Shown one piece after another: positions 1 through 10,106 of a stretch of DNA of 64,000 nt. The stretch is from assembly GCA_029211145.1 (NCBI GenBank), contig JARGEQ010000016.1, positions 1-64,000 on the forward strand. Direction: 5' to 3'. How positions within the stretch are numbered: the first letter of the stretch is position 1; each line of letters begins with the position of its first letter. Source of the DNA: Marinimicrococcus flavescens. Lineage in GTDB: Bacteria; Pseudomonadota; Alphaproteobacteria; Geminicoccales; Geminicoccaceae. A program made the translations under genes and the position numbers. Below the pieces are notes generated by a model that had not been told where the DNA came from, did not search any database, and saw only the letters and a list, made by a program, of their open reading frames with translations.

Positions 1-1
1 C

Positions 2-410
2 CGAAGGACCAGCCGGGGGTGCCTGCGGGTCGACGACCGGCGGGTGATCAGCGGGATCCTGCACGTGCTGCGCTCGGGCTGCCGGTGGCGGGACTGCCCG
101 CAGGCCTACGGGCCCTACACGACCGTCTACAACCGCTTCAACCGCTGGTCCCGGCGGCGGATCTGGCGGCGGCTGCTGGAGGCCCTGGCCGAGGTCGGGG
201 CGCTCGGCGGCAGCGTCGCCATCGACAGCACCTACGTGCGCGCACACCGCTCGGTCGGCCGCGGGAAAGGGGGGAAGAACAGGCGATCGGGAGATCGTCG
301 AGCGCGGCAGCGAGCCGGTGATCCCCGGCCGCCGCAACCGCAAGCGCCCGGTCAGCCACGACCGCCGCGCCTGGCGGGTCGAGGCGGCGAGCTGCGTCCG
401 CCTGACGGGA
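2..410 (+). pseudogene. IS5-family transposase remnant (frameshifted, internally deleted)
   Basis: The first frame reads an IS5-type DDE transposase N-terminal half: an SGCRWRDCP-type segment, a YNRFNRW segment, and then AIDSTYVRAHRS, which carries the first catalytic Asp. Around the G-run near 270 the reading shifts by one base into GEEQAIGRS, which normally follows. It then jumps to a third frame (from about 291) reading ERGSEPVIPGRRNRKRP, a C-terminal segment of the same family. The middle of the protein, with the second catalytic Asp, is missing and the C-terminal Glu region is not recognisable. The element is therefore dead. It probably begins left of the window. From 411 to 601 I see no gene, only a short inverted repeat (CTCGAC/GTCGAG). 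Confidence 0.72.
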
Positions 411-601
411 CATGGCAGGGACATCAGGCGTGAGAGCCCCAAAAGGCAGCTCGGGCAGCGCTGCTCGGACACCTGCCACTCGTACTCTGCCCGAAATCTC
501 GACCAAAGCGTCGAGAACCGGGAATTATCGGAGGTGTCCATGTGGCAAGGGTGGTCGGAACGATGGGCATTCTTGCTGCTTCGTTCTACCGGACGCACAA
601 T

Positions 602-904
602 CTAAAAGCCGCATTGCGGCAGCCATGGCACAAGACACTCATTTGCTTCATAGATACCGAAATCCACGATAGCAACAATAAGTAGATTGATAACTACAAC
701 CATTGATATGGTAACTATTTTCACCGATTTTGAAGAGAAATTTGCTAACTCAGCGAATAAAAATGCAAAAAAACACGCCATGACATGAGGTATATAGTAT
801 GATTTGTATGCAATACTTAATATTGGATATATAAAAAGCAAAACAAATATATTTATTACTAATAGCAATAAAATTCTCACTGTACGGCTCGCTGGAAGTC
901 GCAT
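602..904 (-). CDS. small AT-rich membrane protein of unknown function
   Basis: A 100-residue protein. It has a hydrophobic segment at about residues 10-30, a second at about 35-55, and a third at about 62-83 separated from the second by a short polar stretch. No family is recognised. The start is well supported: the minus strand carries a perfect AGGAGGT seven bases before the ATG. The DNA is far more AT-rich than the core genome around it, which suggests acquisition by transfer. About 40 bases upstream lies one copy of a 69-bp repeat that also sits upstream of the second membrane-protein gene nearby. Function is unknown. Confidence 0.6.
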   Translation of the reverse strand: MRLPASRTVRILLLLVINIFVLLFIYPILSIAYKSYYIPHVMACFFAFLFAELANFSSKSVKIVTISMVVVINLLIVAIVDFGIYEANECLVPWLPQCGF

Positions 905-946
905 TAATATTACCTCCTGATCAAGAATTTATTATTCAAGATGTTG

Positions 947-1015
947 ATCATCCACTTTTCTGATCTTACGCCGATGGCCCTGCAGGGCCACGGTCCCTCT
1001 GAAGGCTCACCTGCC
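947..1015. repeat. 69-bp direct repeat, copy A
   Basis: This 69-nt block matches the block at 1776-1844 at 62 of 69 positions, with no gaps. It contains a perfect palindrome (TGGCCCTGCAGGGCCA) able to form a hairpin. It lies immediately upstream, on the minus strand, of the small membrane-protein gene at 602-904. It could be a promoter/regulatory block, an insertion-sequence end, or a recombination site. The matching copy B lies about 80 bases before an IS110-type transposase remnant, which favours an IS110 end or its non-coding RNA region. Confidence 0.7.
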
Positions 1016-1443
1016 GGCACGTTATGCCGTCGCTGGCGATAATGCTGCCGGTCGTTGCCCATCTCAGCTTCTGCCTCATCGACCGGCCCATCGTCTGTAT
1101 GCCGGTTTTGTCCGACCATGCTGGTCCCGCTCTTCGGCGGCGTCCAATGGCAGATTACCGGGGGGCAGGCGATGATCCTCAGCCCGGTGCTGTGAAACAT
1201 CATGCCGGGGCAGCACACCCGGCCTGCCGATTGTAGTGATGCACCGCGATCGACAGCCGGCACCTCATCCGGACGAAGCCGACGTGGTCGCAGCCCTCGC
1301 GCACAGCTCCGCCGCCCCGGCACATCGCGATCATCGGCTTGAGACCCTGCTTCTCCATCTCCGGCCGCGTCCGCAAACCCGAGCCCGCCGCATCTCCCGC
1401 CACGGATTCAAGTATTTTACAAGTCCTATATGATAGATTCGCA
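1016..1443. other. stretch without a recognisable gene
   Basis: Several short open frames exist on both strands, but none has a credible ribosome binding site together with a recognisable protein family. Composition is mixed: GC-rich to about 1400, then abruptly AT-rich. It may be decayed insertion-sequence DNA between the two repeat copies. I see no RNA gene in it. Confidence 0.5.
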
Positions 1444-1740
1444 TCATTGTTTGAGAATATGAATATTTATAAGAATCATTGATAATAATATAAGGAAGCG
1501 TAGATATTTATTTGAAAAATTCATCTGATACAATGAAAACGCGGCAATCAGCGTTGGCAAAAACGCGGACCACATCATGTGAACGAAAATTACTGCAAGC
1601 GGCACATGAAAAAGCTCGAACAATGTCCTAGGATCTATATAGATATAGACAGCTAAAATTCGAAGAAAGATTACCAACGATACATTGAATGAGAACCACA
1701 AAATTATCGATCTGACTGATGCGTCAAGCAAGAATTTCAT
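1444..1740 (-). CDS. second small AT-rich membrane protein of unknown function
   Basis: 98 residues from the chosen ATG, which is preceded by GGTGG at suitable spacing; an upstream ATG at 1764 would add 8 residues. It has about three hydrophobic helices (residues 10-32, 43-66 and a C-terminal one after a polar NFSNKY stretch). No family is recognised, and it is not obviously homologous to the membrane protein at 602-904 by sequence. It shares that gene's strand, size, AT-richness and position directly downstream of a 69-bp repeat copy. The two may be cargo genes carried by the same kind of element. Function unknown. Confidence 0.5.
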   Translation of the reverse strand: MKFLLDASVRSIILWFSFNVSLVIFLRILAVYIYIDPRTLFELFHVPLAVIFVHMMWSAFLPTLIAAFSLYQMNFSNKYLRFLILLSMILINIHILKQ

Positions 1741-1775
1741 GTCACGTCCACCGATGCGGCTCATTTCGACGTCTC

Positions 1776-1844
1776 ATCATCCACTTTTCCTATCCAACGC
1801 CGATGGCCCGGCAGGGCCACCGTCCCTCTGAAGGCTTACCTGCC
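1776..1844. repeat. 69-bp direct repeat, copy B
   Basis: 62 of 69 bases match copy A at 947-1015. The inner palindrome is TGGCCCGGCAGGGCCA. It sits about 35 bases upstream of the minus-strand membrane-protein gene at 1444-1740, and about 77 bases upstream of the plus-strand IS110-type transposase remnant. It may therefore be the left end or guide-RNA region of an IS110-type element, or a shared control region. Confidence 0.7.
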
Positions 1845-1920
1845 GCGGAATAAAGGGGGCCTGACGTAATCGCGCCAAGGAGTCTCTCTCCAACGGCCTG
1901 TTGAACCCAAGGAGAGTGAC

Positions 1921-2462
1921 CATGGCCAATTTTGCCGGCTGCGACGTCTTTGAGCAAGCGACCGAGATGTGCGTGGTGGAGGGCGAGGAGGTGCGGGCTC
2001 GCGGGAAGTGTCCGACCGATCCGGCGGCGATCCGCGACTTTCTGGCGGCACACGCGCCGGATCTTCGCCGCCTGGTGATCGAGAGCGGGTCGCTGACCGC
2101 GTGCGGGTACTGGGGGTGCCGGTTGTCTGCACCTGCGCCCGGCAGGCGCACGCGGCCCTGAGCGGGGGTCCGGGAGCCATGCGCCGCACAAGACCGACCG
2201 GGCGGACGCCGATGAACTGGCGCGGCTGGCCCAACTCGGCTGATCGATGGCCGGCTGGCTCAAGGCGGTCAGCGGGCGCTCGCTGGCCAGCCACGGGCGC
2301 AAGAGCCTGCTGGTCGCCCGCGCGACGCTGGTGCGCACCCGCCTGCCGCTGACCAACCGGATCGGCGGGCTGCTGAAGCCCTTCGGCCTGCTGCTGGGGC
2401 GGGTTTCGGCCAGCCGGCTCGAGAGCCGCGTGCGCGAGCTCGTTGCCGACCGGCCTCGCTCA
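1921..2462 (+). pseudogene. IS110-family transposase remnant (DEDD N-terminal domain only)
   Basis: The ATG follows AAGGAGAGTGACC. The protein opens with FAGCDVFEQATEMCVV, the usual start of IS110 DEDD transposases with the first acidic residue, and continues to VIESGSLTA. A short internal deletion and a frame change then lead to GVPVVCTCARQAHAALS. Another frameshift gives KTDRADADELARLAQLG followed by a stop, and the frame at about 2250 reads SHGRKSLLVARATLVRTRL to about 2462. The C-terminal Transposase_20 domain with the nucleophilic Ser is absent. The remnant ends about 60 bases from the 3' end of rodA, marking the border of the accessory patch. Confidence 0.8.
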
Positions 2463-2525
2463 CGGCGAGCGCCCCCGAGCGGCCGGCCGGGCTGGTTCTG
2501 CCCTCGTTCGACGCGGCAACCCGGC

Positions 2526-3671
2526 TCACAGCTCGCCCGGGTAGCGGGGGATCGGGGTGTTGCGGTGGATGTCGACGCTCAAGAGCAGGCCGAAGCTCGC
2601 CAGCACGGTGAGCATGGCGGTGCCGCCGTAGGAGATGAGCGGCAGCGGCACGCCCACCACCGGGATCAGGCCGGTCACCATGGCGACGTTGATGACGACA
2701 TAGAGGGTGAAGTTGCAGGCCACACCCATGGCCAGCAGGCGGCCGAACTGGTGGGTGCAGCGCAGGGCCACGACGAGGGCGGCGAGGATCACCGCCAGAT
2801 AGAGGGCCAGCACCAGGATGGCACCGGCAAAGCCGGCCTCCTCGGCCAGCATGGTGAAGGCGAAGTCGGTCTGCTTTTCCGGCAGGAAGCTGAGCTGGGC
2901 CTGCGAGCCCATGAGGAAGCCCTTGCCCCAGAGGCCGCCGGAGCCCAGCGCGATCTTGGACTGGATGATGTGGTAGCCGGCGCCCAGCGGATCGCGCTCG
3001 GGGTCGAGGAAGGTGAAGACCCGCTGCCGCTGATAGTCGTGCAGGTTGGCCCAGGCAACGGGCAGGGCCGCAGCCCCGAGGCCGCCCACCAGGGCGAACT
3101 TCCAAAGCCGCACGCCCGCGAGGAACAGCACCGCGGTGCCGGCCGCCAGCAAGGTCACCGCCGTGCCGAGATCGGGCTGGACCAGCACCAAAGCCGCCGG
3201 CAGGACGATCATCAAGACAGGCGGGAGCAGGCTCAGCGGCCGGCGCAGGTCGCGCAGATAGGCGCCGTGCAGGTAGCGCGCCAGCACCAGGACCAGCACC
3301 ACCTTCATGAGCTCGGAGGGCTGAAGCTGGACGACCCCGAGATCGATCCAGCGCTGGGCTCCCTTGTTGACCTCGCCCATGACCTCGACCACGACCAGAA
3401 GACCGAGGACCAGCCCATAGGCCGCGTAGGCCCAGCGGAAGAACAGCCGCACGTCGACCAGCGCCAGCACCAGCATGACGCCCATGCCGGCTGCCAGGCG
3501 CATCAGGTGGCGGAGCGCCCAGGGCTCCTGCGAGCCGCCGCCGGCCGAGTAGAGCACGCCGTAGCCGATCGCCCCGATGACCGCCACGAGCGCCACGAAA
3601 GGCCAGTGCAGCCGGCGGATCTTCTGCCCGAGGCCGGGGCCGGCGGGGCGCAGATGCTCGTGCGCCATCAT
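2526..3671 (-). CDS. rodA: RodA, SEDS peptidoglycan glycosyltransferase
   Basis: 381 residues with about ten membrane helices. RodA polymerises lipid II into glycan strands during elongation, paired with the transpeptidase PBP2. Family motifs are visible: QPSELMK, VQPDLGTA with the essential Asp, and a C-terminal GVPLPLISYGGTA. The ATG overlaps the mrdA stop in an ATGA, so translation is coupled. Two adjacent ATGs exist (3671, 3668); the first has the overlap. It is the last gene of the mre operon. The 3' end faces the insertion-sequence debris, but the protein is complete. Confidence 0.96.
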   Translation of the reverse strand: MMAHEHLRPAGPGLGQKIRRLHWPFVALVAVIGAIGYGVLYSAGGGSQEPWALRHLMRLAAGMGVMLVLALVDVRLFFRWAYAAYGLVLGLLVVVEVMGEVNKGAQRWIDLGVVQLQPSELMKVVLVLVLARYLHGAYLRDLRRPLSLLPPVLMIVLPAALVLVQPDLGTAVTLLAAGTAVLFLAGVRLWKFALVGGLGAAALPVAWANLHDYQRQRVFTFLDPERDPLGAGYHIIQSKIALGSGGLWGKGFLMGSQAQLSFLPEKQTDFAFTMLAEEAGFAGAILVLALYLAVILAALVVALRCTHQFGRLLAMGVACNFTLYVVINVAMVTGLIPVVGVPLPLISYGGTAMLTVLASFGLLLSVDIHRNTPIPRYPGEL

Positions 3672-5527
3672 GGCCGCTGCCCCTCCAGGCCGCTGATCTG
3701 CAACGGCCCGCCGCCCGGCGCCAGCTCCAGGGTGCGCCTCATGATGTCCCGGCCGATCGGTGCGGCGGTAGCCGAGCCGCTGTCGCCGTGGTCGACGATG
3801 ACCGAGACCGCATAGCGCGGCGCCTCGACCGGAGCGAAGCAGACGAAGAGCGCATGATCGCGATGCTCGCGCGGCCGGTCCTTGCGCTTGTGCGCACCGC
3901 TCGCCCGCTCGGCCTTGGTGATGCGCCGGACCTGCGAGGTGCCGGTCTTGCCGGCCATGGCTACGCCCAGCCCCTGGAGTGCGGCGGCGCGCGCGGTGCC
4001 GCGGCTGCCGTTCACCACCTCGTTCATGCCGGCCAGGATCGGCGCCAGATGCTCGGCCGCGAAGCCGAGATCGGCCGCCGCGCCGGGCTGGCCCTGCGCG
4101 CTGCGCGCCAGCCACGGCTCGACCGCCTGCCCGCCATTGGCGAGCCTTGCGGTCATCACCGCGAGCTGCAGCGGTGTTGCCAGCATGAAGCCCTGGCCGA
4201 TGCCGGTGATCAGCGTCTCGCCCTTCTGCCAGGGCACGCCGAAGCGCTCGCGCTTCCACTGGCTGGTAGGAGCGAGGCCGCCCTTCTCGCCGGGAAGGTC
4301 GATGCCGGTGGGGCCGCCCAGGCCCAGCCGCCGCGACACGGCGGCAAGGCCATCGACGCCGACGCGGCGCGCCATCTCGTAGAAGAAGATGTCGCAGGAC
4401 TGCGCCAGCGCCTGCTCGAGCTGCAGCCGTCCGTGGCCGTGCTGCTTCCAGCAGTGGAAGCGGGCATTGCCCAGGACCATGTAGCCCGGGCAGAACACCT
4501 CGGTCTTGGGCGTCGCCACGCCTGCCTCGAGGGCCGCCAGCGCGGTGACCATCTTGAAGGTCGAGCCGGGCGGGTACTCGCCGCGGATGCACTTGTTGAC
4601 GAGCGGGTGGAACGGATCCGCGACGAGCGCCTGCCAGAGCTCGGTGCTGATGCCGCGAGCGAAGGCGCGCGGGTCGTAGCTCGGCACCGAGACCATGGCG
4701 AGCACCGCGCCGGAATGCACATCCATGACCACGGCGCTGGCCGAGAGCTGCTCTGCCAGCCGCTCGAAGCAGAAGCGCTGGAGATCGAGGTCGAGGCTGA
4801 GCTTCAGGTCGGCCCCGGCGTCGCCCTCGTGCCGCTCGAGCTCGCGGATCTCGCGGCCGACCGCGTTGACCTCGACCCGAAGCAGCCCGGCCCTGCCGCG
4901 CAACGCCGCGTCATGGCTGCGCTCGACGCCGTTCTTGCCGATGCGGAACTCGGGCAGCTGGAGGAGCGGGTCGGGGTCCTGCTGCAGCTCCTCGCGGCTC
5001 ACCGCCCCCACATAGCCCAGGATGTGCGAGACGGTGCTGCCGTAGGGATACTGGCGCAGCAGGCCGGCATCGAGCATCACGCCCGGCAGGTCGGGGCTGC
5101 GCACGGCGATGCTGGCGACCTGCTCCCAGCTCAGATCCTCGCGCACCACCACCGGCACGAAGGCCCGCAGCGAGCGCGCCTGGCGCTCGATCTCGTCGAT
5201 CCGCTCCGCACTCAGCGGCACGATCATTGCCAGCCGCTCGAGCACGCCGCGCAGGTCCCGGGCCTGCTCGCGCACGACCCGCACCCGGTAGGTGGGCATG
5301 TTGGTGGCCAGCGGACGGCCGAGCCGGTCGAGAATGCGGCCGCGCGGCGGCACGATCAGCCGCTCGCTGATGCGGTTGTCGTCGGCCAGCAGGCGCCAGG
5401 TGGCGTTCTGCTCGACCTGCAGGTTCCACAGCCGTGCGGCGAGCAGGCCGAAAAGCCCCGTCTGCACGCCCCCCACGAGAAGCGCACGGCGGGTGAAGGA
5501 GCGGGCGCGATCACCTTCCAGGCGCAT
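3668..5527 (-). CDS. mrdA: Penicillin-binding protein 2 (elongation transpeptidase)
   Basis: 619 residues. N-terminal membrane anchor at about residues 14-34, then the PBP dimerisation domain (RGRILDRLGRPLA at about 62-74), then the transpeptidase domain. Active-site motifs: S322-T-F-K325 (catalytic Ser), S377-C-D379, and K527-T-G529. It cross-links new peptidoglycan in the periplasm for lateral wall growth and works with RodA, encoded next. Start at 5527 overlaps the end of mreD by 17 nt, which is typical of this operon. Length is normal for the family. Confidence 0.96.
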   Translation of the reverse strand: MRLEGDRARSFTRRALLVGGVQTGLFGLLAARLWNLQVEQNATWRLLADDNRISERLIVPPRGRILDRLGRPLATNMPTYRVRVVREQARDLRGVLERLAMIVPLSAERIDEIERQARSLRAFVPVVVREDLSWEQVASIAVRSPDLPGVMLDAGLLRQYPYGSTVSHILGYVGAVSREELQQDPDPLLQLPEFRIGKNGVERSHDAALRGRAGLLRVEVNAVGREIRELERHEGDAGADLKLSLDLDLQRFCFERLAEQLSASAVVMDVHSGAVLAMVSVPSYDPRAFARGISTELWQALVADPFHPLVNKCIRGEYPPGSTFKMVTALAALEAGVATPKTEVFCPGYMVLGNARFHCWKQHGHGRLQLEQALAQSCDIFFYEMARRVGVDGLAAVSRRLGLGGPTGIDLPGEKGGLAPTSQWKRERFGVPWQKGETLITGIGQGFMLATPLQLAVMTARLANGGQAVEPWLARSAQGQPGAAADLGFAAEHLAPILAGMNEVVNGSRGTARAAALQGLGVAMAGKTGTSQVRRITKAERASGAHKRKDRPREHRDHALFVCFAPVEAPRYAVSVIVDHGDSGSATAAPIGRDIMRRTLELAPGGGPLQISGLEGQRP

Positions 5528-6044
5528 GGACGGGAGCCGGCAGGAGAGTGAGGAGGAGGCTCAAGAGCCAGGCGACGGCGGGGAAGGCGGCAAGGCTCAA
5601 GGTGGCCTCGGCGAAGGCCGGCTGCAGGGACAGGAGGCGGGCCTGCCAGAGGCTGGCGACGAGCCACGCCACGAGCTCGCTGGTCGCCAGCATCGCCGCG
5701 AACCCGATCCACAGGCCGCCGAAGGCGCGCAGATAGAGAAGCCGGCGGCAGGCGGCGACGGCGACGTGGCCGGCCAGCAGCGCCAGCGGGGTGAGGCCCA
5801 GCGGCTGGCCGCCGGCGGCATCGGCCACGAGGCCCAGCAGGAACAGGACGCCCGTGGGCAGCAGCTCGGGGCGCAGCGCCAGCCAGTAGTAGGCGACGCT
5901 CAGCAGCAGGGAGGGGGCGACCGGCTGCGGGCCGGTGCGCGGGGCCGGCAGCAGATCGAGGAGGAGGGCCAGGAGCACGGTGAGCGCCGGCAGGCTGCGG
6001 CGCAGCCCGAGCGCGGCCGCGTGGGCGAGGTCGGTGCCGATCAT
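5511..6044 (-). CDS. mreD: MreD, rod-shape membrane protein
   Basis: 177 residues, almost wholly hydrophobic, with five or six predicted helices and a short N-terminal cytoplasmic segment. MreD is a poorly conserved inner-membrane partner of MreC in the elongasome, so the assignment rests partly on position between mreC and mrdA. The motif region around LVADAAGGQPLGL is the conserved loop of the family. The ATG overlaps the mreC stop by 4 nt (ATGA), and the 3' end overlaps mrdA. Confidence 0.88.
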   Translation of the reverse strand: MIGTDLAHAAALGLRRSLPALTVLLALLLDLLPAPRTGPQPVAPSLLLSVAYYWLALRPELLPTGVLFLLGLVADAAGGQPLGLTPLALLAGHVAVAACRRLLYLRAFGGLWIGFAAMLATSELVAWLVASLWQARLLSLQPAFAEATLSLAAFPAVAWLLSLLLTLLPAPVHAPGR

Positions 6045-6937
6045 GGAACGGCCCTCCCCTCGTGCGCCAGCTGGCCCTGCTGCGGTGCGGGCACGTCCTC
6101 CCAGACGAGGACCGAGACGTGATCGAGCCTCTGCCAGTCGACCAGCGGCCGGACCAGCACCTCCTGCTCGCCGATCTGCACGATCTCGCCGACGAGCAGG
6201 CCGGGCGGCAGGATGCCGCCCACGCCCGATGTCAGCACCCGGTCGCCCACCGCAAGGCCGGGAGAGAGCGGCAGGAAGCGCAGCCGCGGCAGGGCGCTGT
6301 TGTCGCCTTCGAGGATCGCCTGGTCGCGGGTGCGGTCGATCAGCACCGGGATACGGGAGTTGAGGTCGGTGAGCAGCAGCACCCGGGCACTGCGCTCGCC
6401 CACCTCGACCACCCGGCCGAGAAGACCGCGCGCCGCCATGACCGCCATGCCCGGCTCGACCCCGCGGTTCGTGCCGGCGTCGATGAGCCGGCTCTGCACG
6501 AAGGCCCCGCCCGAGTCGGCGAGGATCCTGGCGGTGGTGCGAATCGGCGCCTTCTCGTGGGGCGGCATCGCGAGCAGCTCGCGCAGGGCCTCGTTCTGGG
6601 CCCGCAGGCGCAGCGCCTCGCCCTCCCAGGCGAGCAGCCGGCGGTTCTCCTCGCGCAGCCGCTCGTTCTCCTCCTGCAGAGCCAGCATCGCGCCCAGCCG
6701 GTCGGCGCCCTGGCGCAGCGCGCCCAGGGGCTCGTGGAGGAGCTGCAGCGCCGGCGCGGCGACGTCGCCGGCGCGGGCGCCCAGGAAGCGGACGAAGCGG
6801 ACATCGGCCTTGCTGAGCACGAGAAGGGCGGCCGCCACGAGGACGAGCAGCGCCAGGCCGTAGCGTCGCGCGAGCTGGCGGGACGCCAGGCTCACGCGGG
6901 GCCAGGAAGGAATGAGCTGCTTCACGCCGTCAGGCAC
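6041..6937 (-). CDS. mreC: MreC, rod-shape periplasmic scaffold
   Basis: 298 residues. A membrane anchor at about 25-42 is followed by a coiled coil (about 75-115, rich in EEN, ERL and LRA heptads) and the periplasmic double beta-barrel domain with the typical GLLGRVVEVG and ILEGDNSALPRLRFLP segments. MreC links the cytoplasmic MreB filament to PBP2/RodA and activates them. It lies 87 nt after mreB and overlaps mreD by 4 nt. Full length. Confidence 0.95.
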   Translation of the reverse strand: MPDGVKQLIPSWPRVSLASRQLARRYGLALLVLVAAALLVLSKADVRFVRFLGARAGDVAAPALQLLHEPLGALRQGADRLGAMLALQEENERLREENRRLLAWEGEALRLRAQNEALRELLAMPPHEKAPIRTTARILADSGGAFVQSRLIDAGTNRGVEPGMAVMAARGLLGRVVEVGERSARVLLLTDLNSRIPVLIDRTRDQAILEGDNSALPRLRFLPLSPGLAVGDRVLTSGVGGILPPGLLVGEIVQIGEQEVLVRPLVDWQRLDHVSVLVWEDVPAPQQGQLAHEGRAVP

Positions 6938-7024
6938 CGTCCGCCGGCAAGGGCACGTCCATGCACCCTGAGACTATCGCGCAAGGGCGCGCGCTCAAGG
7001 GCCGTACGCCGCCCGGCTGCCGGA

Positions 7025-8134
<1,110 letters not shown>

Positions 8135-8190
8135 TTACAAGCTCTCCGTCACCGCACAACCGCCGATACGGTCGCACGGCACCGGCCTCC

Positions 8191-9777
8191 TCAAGCGGTG
8201 AGCGCCGCCGGAGCGGTCTTCTCGCGCTTGGTCAGGAGCTTGTTCAGCGCCGCCACATAGGCGCGGGCGGCAGCGACGATGGTGTCGGTGTCGGCAGCCC
8301 CGCCATTGACGGTCTTGCCGTTCTCGGCGAGGCGCACCGTCACGTCGGCCTGCGCGTCGGTCCCCTGGGTCACCGCCCCCACCTGGAAGAGCTGCAGCTC
8401 GGCCTGGTGCGGGAAGATCTCGCGGATCGCCCGGAAGGTGGCATCGACCGGCCCGTCGCCCTCGGCGGTGGCGGCCTTCTCCTCGCCGTCGACCTCGAGC
8501 ACCAGATCGGCCCTGGGCTTGATCTCCGAGCCGCACTGGACCGCCAGCCGCACGAAGCGGATACGCTGGGCGCCGGCGCCGATCTGGTCGTCGACCAGCG
8601 CCACGATGTCCTCGTCGAACACCTCCTTCTTGCGGTCGGCGAGGTTCTTGAAGCGCAGGAAGGCGTCGTTGAGGGCGTTCTCGCCCAGCTCGTAGCCCAG
8701 CTCCTCGAGCTTCTTCCGGAAGGCGTGGCGGCCCGAGTGCTTGCCCATCACCAGGCTCGACTTCACGAGCCCGACATCCTCGGGCTTCATGATCTCGTAG
8801 GTGCCGGCGTGCTTGAGCATGCCGTCCTGGTGGATGCCGCTCTCGTGGGCGAAGGCGTTGGTGCCGACGATGGCCTTGTTGGGCTGGATGGCGAAGCCGG
8901 TGATGGCACTCACCAGCCGCGAGGCCTTCATGATCTCCTGGGTGACGATGCGGTTGCGGTAGGGCAGCAGGTCGGCGCGGGTGCGCATCGCCATCACGAC
9001 CTCTTCCAGGGCCGCGTTGCCGGCGCGCTCGCCGATCCCGTTGATGGTGCACTCGATCTGCCGCGCCCCGGCCTCGACCGCCATCAGGCTGTTGGCCACC
9101 GCCAGGCCCAGGTCGTTGTGGCAGTGCACCGAGATCACTGCCTTGTCGATGTTGGGCACGTTGTTGCGGATCTCGCGGATGAGATCGGCGAACTCCTCGG
9201 GATAGGCGTAGCCCACCGTGTCGGGGATGTTGATGGTGGTGGCGCCGGCCTCGATGGCGGCCTCCACGCAGCGGAACAGGAACTCGTGCTCGGTGCGCGA
9301 GCCGTCCTCGCAGGACCACTCGACATCGTCGGTGTGGCGGCGCGCCCGCGACACGCTGTCGATGACCCGCTGCAGCACCTGCTCGGGCTCCATCTGGAGC
9401 TTGAACTTCATGTGCAGCGGGCTGGTCGCGATGAAGGTGTGGATGCGCTTGCGGGCGGCCGGCTGGAGCGCCTCGGCGGCGCGGTCGATGTCGGCGGCCG
9501 AAGCCCGCGACAGGCCGCACACGACGCTTTCCTTGACAATCCTGGCGATGGCGTTGACCGCCTGGAAGTCGCCCTCCGAGGCAATCGGGAAGCCCGCCTC
9601 GATGACGTCGACGCCCATCTCCTCGAGGACCTGGGCGACGCGGATCTTCTCCTCGATGGTCATCGAGGCGCCGGGCGACTGCTCGCCGTCGCGCAGGGTG
9701 GTGTCGAAGATGACGACGTGATCGCCGGCGGCTGCCTGCTGGGCGGCCTCGGCTACGGGATGGGTACTGTCGGCCAT
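8191..9777 (-). CDS. leuA: 2-isopropylmalate synthase
   Basis: 528 residues. LeuA condenses 2-oxoisovalerate with acetyl-CoA, the committed step of leucine synthesis. The HMGL-like TIM barrel opens with [12 protein letters not shown] at about 25-36, and the metal-binding HCHNDLG lies near 215. The [13 protein letters not shown] block is also clear. The C-terminal 130 residues form the LeuA_dimer regulatory domain, where leucine inhibits. The ATG at 9777 is chosen because GGAG lies 7 nt before it and the protein begins just ahead of the catalytic domain; the frame is open upstream to 9924 without a good start. I see no leucine-rich leader peptide upstream. Confidence 0.96.
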   Translation of the reverse strand: MADSTHPVAEAAQQAAAGDHVVIFDTTLRDGEQSPGASMTIEEKIRVAQVLEEMGVDVIEAGFPIASEGDFQAVNAIARIVKESVVCGLSRASAADIDRAAEALQPAARKRIHTFIATSPLHMKFKLQMEPEQVLQRVIDSVSRARRHTDDVEWSCEDGSRTEHEFLFRCVEAAIEAGATTINIPDTVGYAYPEEFADLIREIRNNVPNIDKAVISVHCHNDLGLAVANSLMAVEAGARQIECTINGIGERAGNAALEEVVMAMRTRADLLPYRNRIVTQEIMKASRLVSAITGFAIQPNKAIVGTNAFAHESGIHQDGMLKHAGTYEIMKPEDVGLVKSSLVMGKHSGRHAFRKKLEELGYELGENALNDAFLRFKNLADRKKEVFDEDIVALVDDQIGAGAQRIRFVRLAVQCGSEIKPRADLVLEVDGEEKAATAEGDGPVDATFRAIREIFPHQAELQLFQVGAVTQGTDAQADVTVRLAENGKTVNGGAADTDTIVAAARAYVAALNKLLTKREKTAPAALTA

Positions 9778-10106
9778 GACTTGGCTCCGGAGAAGACTGG
9801 CAAGGGCATGAGACTCTGGACGATCCCCCTGAACACCGACGCGCAGCGGCGGCCGCTCAGGGGCAGATAAGTCGTAGCCCGAGCCCAAGAAGGACGGCGC
9901 CGCGAGCGGCGAGCGCGGGTGCAAAGGCGTCGTGCGCCCTGCCGGTCCCTGCTGCTCCCTCGATCCGCTTCACCGCCTCGATCTCCCCGTTCACGCCGCA
10001 GGCAGGGCCATCTGGCCCGGCTCCTGCCGACCGTGCCCAGACCTTATCGCCCCATGCGGCCTCCATGTAAAGCGGCCCCTCCGCCCCGTCCCGTCCGTGC
10101 CCCGGT
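9778..10106. other. intergenic region between priA and leuA
   Basis: About 330 nt on the 5' side of leuA, expected to carry its promoter, although no clear -35/-10 pair stands out. A minus-strand frame at 9857-10066 could encode 69 residues (a GGAGGGG lies 11 nt before its ATG), but the protein has no recognisable features and I do not call it a gene. No tRNA or obvious attenuator is seen. Confidence 0.4.

Noticed and set aside
1016-1403. Short frames on both strands between the repeat copies
   Set aside because: No ribosome sites and no family resemblance.
947-1844. Integron gene cassettes with attC sites
   Set aside because: The 69-bp repeats lack GTTRRRY-type core ends with matching inverse cores, and no integrase is near.
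2466-3815. Long plus-strand open frame antisense to rodA
   Set aside because: Its protein is His/Gln/Arg/Glu-rich low-complexity, as expected for the reverse of a GC-rich membrane-protein gene; the minus strand encodes an intact RodA with overlaps on both sides.
9778-9930. Leucine-rich leader peptide or attenuator for leuA
   Set aside because: No short frame with a run of Leu codons and no terminator/antiterminator pair was found.
9857-10066. Possible 69-residue protein between priA and leuA
   Set aside because: The ribosome site is 11 nt away and the protein has no recognisable features; kept only as a remark.
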